Of a DNA stretch of 9,660 nucleotides, positions 5,477 through 9,660 are shown one piece after another. The translations under genes were made by a program, and so were the position numbers. A model generated the notes under the pieces. The model was not told the DNA's origin and did not search any database. It saw only the letters and a list, made by a program, of their open reading frames with translations. This DNA comes from JBDTCS01 sp039923455 (GTDB lineage: Bacteria; Bacteroidota; Ignavibacteria; Palsa-1295): NCBI GenBank assembly GCA_039923455.1, contig JBDTCS010000115.1, positions 1-9,660 of the forward strand, given 5' to 3'. How positions within the stretch are numbered: the first letter of the stretch is position 1; every line of letters begins with the position of its first letter.

Positions 5477-8400
5477 ATGTTTACACATCTACACACGCAT
5501 TCCTTTTTCTCGTTCACCTCTGCTACTATTCCGGTCGCGTCGCTACCGGAGCTTGCCAAAAAAGCCGGCATGACAGCTCTCGCCTTAACCGATACCAACA
5601 ACGTGTCCGGGAGTATAGAATTTTATCTTGCATCCAAACATGCGGGCATCAAACCCATCTTGGGAGTTGAACTAAAGACTCGGCATGAGAAGGTCATTCT
5701 GATTGCGAAGAACAATGATGGATATAGTGAAATATGTTCGACCGTAACGCAAGTGCTGGATGCTATTCCGCAGATCAAACCAAAACTTACCTTAGAAGAC
5801 GTTGATGAGAAGCCCGTTACAGTCATCGCGGATTCGAAATATCATCCTCTTGCTCCATTCCTTAAATCGCTAACAGAGAATGTCTTTATTGCTTCGTCAT
5901 CTACAACGGTTCTGAGTGCACTGGCACCGCAAGCTAAAAATGTATTCATGGAGCTTATTCCCGCAGAGCGTAGCAAATGGAAAGCATTGAGAGCACTCTA
6001 TCGAGATCACAAACTCCCGATCATCTGCACCAACGATGTGTATCTGCATACCGCTAGTGATTATGACTTTCACAAAATACTTCGCGCGATTGGTACAAAC
6101 ACCACAATGGGAAATACACCCACCAGTGAGCTTGCCGATGCAACGCAATGGTTTACGAATGAAGCAGAGTATCGTCGAATGGCTAGCAATATTGGAGAGG
6201 AGTGTTTTAGAAATGTAGCGCAGATCACGGAGGCGTGTTGCGTGGAATTCGATCTAAAGCGTCCGAAGTTTACGACATTTGATACTCCGGATCCTTTTGC
6301 ACTGTTGCGTTCTCTTGCGAGGGAGGGCTTTGATAGACGATACCCTACGCCAAGCCGCGCACATTTTGAGCGATTCGAGAATGAATTAACTGTGATTGAG
6401 AGTAGAGGAGCAACATCGTACTTTCTTGTGACGCATGACATGATCCAGTATTCCAAATCACAAGGGTATCCACATCTGGGTCGCGGAAGTGGAGCAAACA
6501 GTCTCATCGCATTTTGTCTCGGAATTTCTAACATTGATCCCATCGCGAATAATCTACTCTTCGAACGCTTCTTAAATCCTGAGCGGGAATCACCGCCTGA
6601 TTTTGATATAGATTATAGTTCAAACGACCGCCCACATATTCAAAACTATCTCTTAGACAAATACGGACGAGATAAGAGTGCTTTGCTCTCCACGCATCAG
6701 ACGTATCGTGATCGAGGTGCTATTCGTGCTGTTGGGAAAGCACTCGGATTTTCCGACACCGAAATCAAGCTGCAAGAGATGGATGTCAGCAGGATGTTGC
6801 GACTTGCTCCAAAAGAGAACAGGAGCGAGCAGCGGCAGTCTCTGCTAAGTAAGAGTCATCCGGACATTACGAATTGGATGTTATGGTCAGCACGCATTCA
6901 GGGCTACCCATCGCACCTCAGTGTTCACGCCGGTGGTGTTATTATCACGGATAAAGCAATAGCACATTACACGGCACTTCAGAATGCTCCGAGCCAAATG
7001 CCGATATCTCACTTAGATATGTATTCCGCGGAGGAGCTTAATATGCCAAAGCTCGATGTCTTAGCAACACGCGGCCTCGGGACGTATCGTGACACCATGA
7101 AACTCGTCGAAGAACGATACGGGCAACGTCCGCCGATTGAGGAAGATCCGACCACAGCCTTTAGCGATGAAGCGACGAAAGAAATAATGCGGAAAGGTCG
7201 CACGAAGGGTTGCTTTTATATCGAGTCGCCTGCGATGATCGCTTTATTGCGAAAGACGAAATGTGATTCATTCTCGCTCCTGACCGCAGTGTCAAGTGTC
7301 ATTCGACCGGGAGTGTCGCAGAGTGGTATGATGCAAGAGTTCATACGAAGACACAGGAATCCCGAATCGTTCACGCACATTCATCCCATGCTTGAACGCT
7401 TGCTCAAAGATACCTACGGCGTGATGGTCTATCAAGAAGACGTATTGAATGTGGTGCATCATTGTGCAGGGCTCTCTCTGGGTGAAGCGGATCTCTTTAG
7501 ACGCGCAATGTCAGGCAAAGCGCGTTCGCAGGAACGCATTGCTGATATGCAGGACAAATTTATTCATGGTTGTCTCAAAAACGGTTTCACGCTTACTATC
7601 ACTCAGGACATCTGGCGACAGATACTCAGCTTCATCGGATATTCGTTTTGTAAGGCGCACTCTGCAAGCTACGCGGTACTGAGCTTTCAAAAAGCTTGGC
7701 TCAAGGTTCATTATCCGGCCGAGTTCTTATGTAGTGTACTCAATAATTTTGGCGGGTTTTATTCTCACCAAGAATATATTAATGAAGCGAAGCATCTTGA
7801 TGTACATGTATGCCTGCCGGATGTAAACAGGAGTCTGATAAGACACACAGTCGAAGACGCAAGGACGATACGGCTTGGCTTTAGTGCATTCCAAAATGTA
7901 TCTCAAAAATCACTGGATAGTCTATTGCAGAATCGTGAGATTAGTGGAGCGTACCAGTCCATCGAAGATTTTGCGATGAGGAGCGGCGTTACGCAAGAAG
8001 ACGGTAATATATTGATCTCGCTCGGAGCGTGCTCGTCGATCACACCCTTTCGCTCTATTGCCGGGCTAAAATTCAGATTGCTTTCGAGACGGACGAATTC
8101 TAAATCAGGCCAGCGCGAACTCGATTTTCCGCAAGAGATATTAACGCATGCTACGTCGTACCTTTCTGATCCGGATCCGCTTACGATCTTTAATCGAGAA
8201 CGTAAGTACTTCGGATATTCCGTTACGAATCACCCATGTGACTTTTTGAAGGCCTACAGAAATGTAGCCACCGTTAGCTCGCTTGATCTGAAAAAGTTTG
8301 TAGGTAAGCGTGTGACAATCATTGGGCATCGCTCGTCTTCGAAACGAGTGCAGACAAAGACCGGGAAGCCAATGCTAATGCTGAACGTCTCAGATCATGA

Positions 8401-8614
8401 CGAAATGATGGACGTTGTGGTTTGGAATGAGCAATATTTGAAATATGACTCCGCACTCAGTACCGGGTCAGCATTTAAGATTGTTGGAAAAGTGACAGAG
8501 AGCTTTGATGTATGTTCGATTGAGGCTATTGCGATTGAGAGACTGGAATTCACTTTGCCAATCGGCGAGAGCCTCGGTGCATCGACGACGATGACTGTGT
8601 CTAAATGCGCTTAA
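5477..8614 (+). CDS. dnaE: DNA polymerase III alpha subunit, DnaE2-like (probably error-prone)
   Basis: A 1045-residue C-family DNA polymerase, shorter than replicative DnaE1 (about 1160) and in the range of DnaE2. The N-terminal PHP domain starts HLHTHSFFSF (4-13), but the usual TDH is TDT (39-40 is D-T) and NDVH is NDVY (186-189), so metal binding there is probably lost. LGRGSGANS (334-342) and PPDFDID (373-379) give catalytic Asp377 and Asp379, and KLDVLATRGL supplies the third, Asp527. The fingers and tandem helix-hairpin-helix regions follow (CFYIESPAMIALL, YGVMVYQEDVLN, YSFCKAHSASYAVLS). QRELDF (879-884) may be the clamp-binding motif, and residues about 942-1030 form the OB fold. It is the third gene of the dinB operon, 24 nt after the DUF72 gene. 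Together with the Y-family polymerase it suggests a translesion role rather than chromosome replication, though a sole replicative role cannot be excluded without the genome. Confidence 0.92.
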   Translation: MFTHLHTHSFFSFTSATIPVASLPELAKKAGMTALALTDTNNVSGSIEFYLASKHAGIKPILGVELKTRHEKVILIAKNNDGYSEICSTVTQVLDAIPQIKPKLTLEDVDEKPVTVIADSKYHPLAPFLKSLTENVFIASSSTTVLSALAPQAKNVFMELIPAERSKWKALRALYRDHKLPIICTNDVYLHTASDYDFHKILRAIGTNTTMGNTPTSELADATQWFTNEAEYRRMASNIGEECFRNVAQITEACCVEFDLKRPKFTTFDTPDPFALLRSLAREGFDRRYPTPSRAHFERFENELTVIESRGATSYFLVTHDMIQYSKSQGYPHLGRGSGANSLIAFCLGISNIDPIANNLLFERFLNPERESPPDFDIDYSSNDRPHIQNYLLDKYGRDKSALLSTHQTYRDRGAIRAVGKALGFSDTEIKLQEMDVSRMLRLAPKENRSEQRQSLLSKSHPDITNWMLWSARIQGYPSHLSVHAGGVIITDKAIAHYTALQNAPSQMPISHLDMYSAEELNMPKLDVLATRGLGTYRDTMKLVEERYGQRPPIEEDPTTAFSDEATKEIMRKGRTKGCFYIESPAMIALLRKTKCDSFSLLTAVSSVIRPGVSQSGMMQEFIRRHRNPESFTHIHPMLERLLKDTYGVMVYQEDVLNVVHHCAGLSLGEADLFRRAMSGKARSQERIADMQDKFIHGCLKNGFTLTITQDIWRQILSFIGYSFCKAHSASYAVLSFQKAWLKVHYPAEFLCSVLNNFGGFYSHQEYINEAKHLDVHVCLPDVNRSLIRHTVEDARTIRLGFSAFQNVSQKSLDSLLQNREISGAYQSIEDFAMRSGVTQEDGNILISLGACSSITPFRSIAGLKFRLLSRRTNSKSGQRELDFPQEILTHATSYLSDPDPLTIFNRERKYFGYSVTNHPCDFLKAYRNVATVSSLDLKKFVGKRVTIIGHRSSSKRVQTKTGKPMLMLNVSDHDEMMDVVVWNEQYLKYDSALSTGSAFKIVGKVTESFDVCSIEAIAIERLEFTLPIGESLGASTTMTVSKCA

Positions 8615-8654
8615 GATAAAACGGAACCATCAAGACGTGGTACCATCCTCGGTA

Positions 8655-8690
8655 CCGATCGGAACAACAATTGCGAAAATGCGATTGAAG
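8655..8690 (+). repeat. Approximately 36-bp element upstream of the PAP2 gene, copy 1
   Basis: CCGATCGGAACAACAAT followed nine bases later by GCGATTGAAG. The same arrangement recurs at 9598-9632: the 30 bases from GGAACAACAAT match at 25 positions, and CCGAT precedes both with a one-base indel. Both copies lie just before an ATG (8697 and 9638), so this may be a shared upstream regulatory element or a duplicated start region. A GGTACC-ATCCTC-GGTACC hairpin (8639-8656) overlaps its left end. Confidence 0.5.
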
Positions 8691-8696
8691 GGGCGC

Positions 8697-9566
8697 ATGA
8701 CAAAAGCCAATAACAACGACACTCGTACGTATCTGAGACCATTTGGCCTCGCACTTCTGATGTGTATCCTGCTTCCGCATGCCGGACATGCGCAATCGGG
8801 CGATACGAGCAACACTACCCAGCCACAGAGTGCAGGACAGGTGTTCCTTAGCGATCTCAAAGAATCGCTGAATGATGGTGCAACGATCTTCCTCTCCCCA
8901 TTGCATTTTTCCACGCGCGGTTGGGCGACAGTTGGTGGAACAGGACTTGTGGTCGGTGGAATGGTTGCTTGGGTAGATCAACCCGTTCGCGAATATTTTC
9001 TCGCACATCAAAATCCGACCGGCGATGCGCTGGCTTCGTTCGGAAATTTTTTTGGAACCGGGTTGATCGGTGGAGTTGCCGCTGTCACACTCTATACAGC
9101 AGGTCTGGCGACCAGAGAGACGCATCTCCGATTGATGGGCCGGCATATTGTACAGTCGCTCGCAATGAGTGGGATCATAACTACTATCTTTAAGTCGCTC
9201 TTTGGACGCGCACGTCCGTATTTGAATGAAGGTCCGCACGCATTCAATGGTCCGACCTTTAGTAACGATCGGAATTCCCTTCCATCCGGTCATGTGACGG
9301 TTGCAACTGCGATATGTGCCTCGCTTGCAGAAGATCTGCACAACACCTGGGCTTCGATTGGTCTCTACGCGCTTGCGGGTTCGACCGTCTATGCGCGAAT
9401 GTATACGGATAAGCATTGGTCAAGCGATGTTGTACTCGGAGGGGTGATCGGCACTGCATGTGGGTATTGGACGGTGCATCTTCATGATTCGGATCATGAT
9501 TCAACCGGTACCGGATTGCTGATCACGCCTACGCCAGGGGGGCTCTTCGTGCAATACAAATTCTGA
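8697..9566 (+). CDS. PAP2-superfamily phosphatase, exported
   Basis: A 289-residue phosphatidic-acid-phosphatase-type-2 enzyme, a family that dephosphorylates lipid phosphates such as phosphatidate or undecaprenyl pyrophosphate on the outer side of the inner membrane. All three signature motifs are present: K166-x6-R173-P174 (KSLFGRARP), PSGH (196-199) and R234-x5-H240-x3-D244 (ARMYTDKHWSSD), with His199 and His240 as the expected catalytic pair. Residues 1-32 are a signal peptide (GLALLMCILLP core, cleavage near GHA before QS). Hydrophobic segments at about 78-93, 118-137 and 245-260 could be membrane helices. The frame extends upstream to 8637, but ATG 8697 is chosen because it follows AAGGGG at 3 nt and places the signal peptide correctly. 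It lies 82 nt after the polymerase gene, so it need not belong to that operon. Substrate cannot be told from sequence. Confidence 0.92.
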   Translation: MTKANNNDTRTYLRPFGLALLMCILLPHAGHAQSGDTSNTTQPQSAGQVFLSDLKESLNDGATIFLSPLHFSTRGWATVGGTGLVVGGMVAWVDQPVREYFLAHQNPTGDALASFGNFFGTGLIGGVAAVTLYTAGLATRETHLRLMGRHIVQSLAMSGIITTIFKSLFGRARPYLNEGPHAFNGPTFSNDRNSLPSGHVTVATAICASLAEDLHNTWASIGLYALAGSTVYARMYTDKHWSSDVVLGGVIGTACGYWTVHLHDSDHDSTGTGLLITPTPGGLFVQYKF

Positions 9567-9589
9567 GTCCCTCTTGATACCGAAGGGAC
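9567..9589 (+). terminator. Hairpin directly after the PAP2 gene
   Basis: GTCCCT (9567-9572) and AGGGAC (9584-9589) form a 6-bp stem immediately after the PAP2 stop codon. The loop is 11 nt and no T run follows, so it is at best a weak or factor-assisted terminator, or a 3'-end stabilising hairpin. Confidence 0.3.
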
Positions 9590-9597
9590 AATTACTG

Positions 9598-9632
9598 CCG
9601 ATGGAACAACAATCACGCGATTGCGATTGAAG
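9598..9632 (+). repeat. Approximately 36-bp upstream element, copy 2
   Basis: Second copy of the element at 8655-8690, beginning CCGATGGAACAACAAT and ending GCGATTGAAG, after the PAP2 gene and 5 nt before a possible ATG at 9638. The inner nine bases differ most between copies (four of nine retained), while both outer blocks are conserved. Confidence 0.5.
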
Positions 9633-9637
9633 TCGGT

Positions 9638-9660
9638 ATGCCAAAGACACTTGCAAAAAC
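9638..9660 (+). CDS. Possible start of a further gene, cut by the window edge
   Basis: ATG at 9638 opens a frame MPKTLAK that runs off the right edge. The only support is its position after the repeated upstream element that also precedes the PAP2 start. Seven codons are too few to identify a product, and no strong ribosome-binding site is visible. Confidence 0.2.

Noticed and set aside
8639..8656. GGTACC-ATCCTC-GGTACC hairpin considered as the terminator of the polymerase operon
   Set aside because: No T run follows, and GGTACC is self-palindromic so the pairing may be incidental.
8601..9416. A 271-codon open frame on the minus strand opposite the PAP2 gene
   Set aside because: Its translation is rich in Cys, Arg, His and Ser without any domain pattern, whereas the plus-strand frame has all three PAP2 motifs and a signal peptide. 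It is an antisense shadow.

Overview
The window looks like chromosomal DNA from a member of the FCB group (Bacteroidota, Chlorobi, Kapabacteria or Ignavibacteria-like). The main evidence is a truncated protein at the left edge ending in what looks like a type IX secretion (T9SS) C-terminal sorting signal. Two proteins also have signal peptides cleaved just before Gln-Ser, ribosome-binding sites are weak or absent, and there is a moderate-GC DnaE2-like polymerase. No 16S or marker gene is present, so this placement is an inference.

Layout. 1-139: C-terminal end of a T9SS cargo protein. 140-589: gene-free block packed with REP-like palindromic repeats, including a 47-bp two-hairpin unit in both orientations and an approximately 85-bp direct repeat. 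590-1417 (minus strand): secreted helical-repeat protein of unknown function. 1536-1559: terminator-like hairpin on the plus strand. 1567-1638: tRNA-Glu(TTC). 1683-2273: small secreted conserved hypothetical. 2286-2337: perfect tandem 26-bp duplication apart from one base, covering the start of the next gene. 2327-3337: DUF72 (YecE-like) protein, followed by a probable terminator. 3404-3463: three copies of a 12-bp dyad, a likely operator array. 3477-8614: tight three-gene run of Y-family DNA polymerase (dinB), a second and very divergent DUF72 protein, and a 1045-residue DnaE2-like polymerase. 8697-9566: periplasmic or membrane-associated PAP2 phosphatase. 9638-9660: possible start of another gene.

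The core of interest is the polymerase cassette. Pairing a Y-family polymerase with a short DnaE-type polymerase recalls the ImuA-ImuB-DnaE2 mutagenic translesion-synthesis cassette of other bacteria. Here there is no ImuA-like gene, the Y-family member keeps its catalytic carboxylates, and a DUF72 protein sits between the two polymerases with another DUF72 gene directly upstream. The dyad array in front of dinB suggests repressor control, possibly damage-inducible. A DUF72-containing alternative mutasome is the most interesting hypothesis in the window; it is inferred from gene order and residues, not shown.
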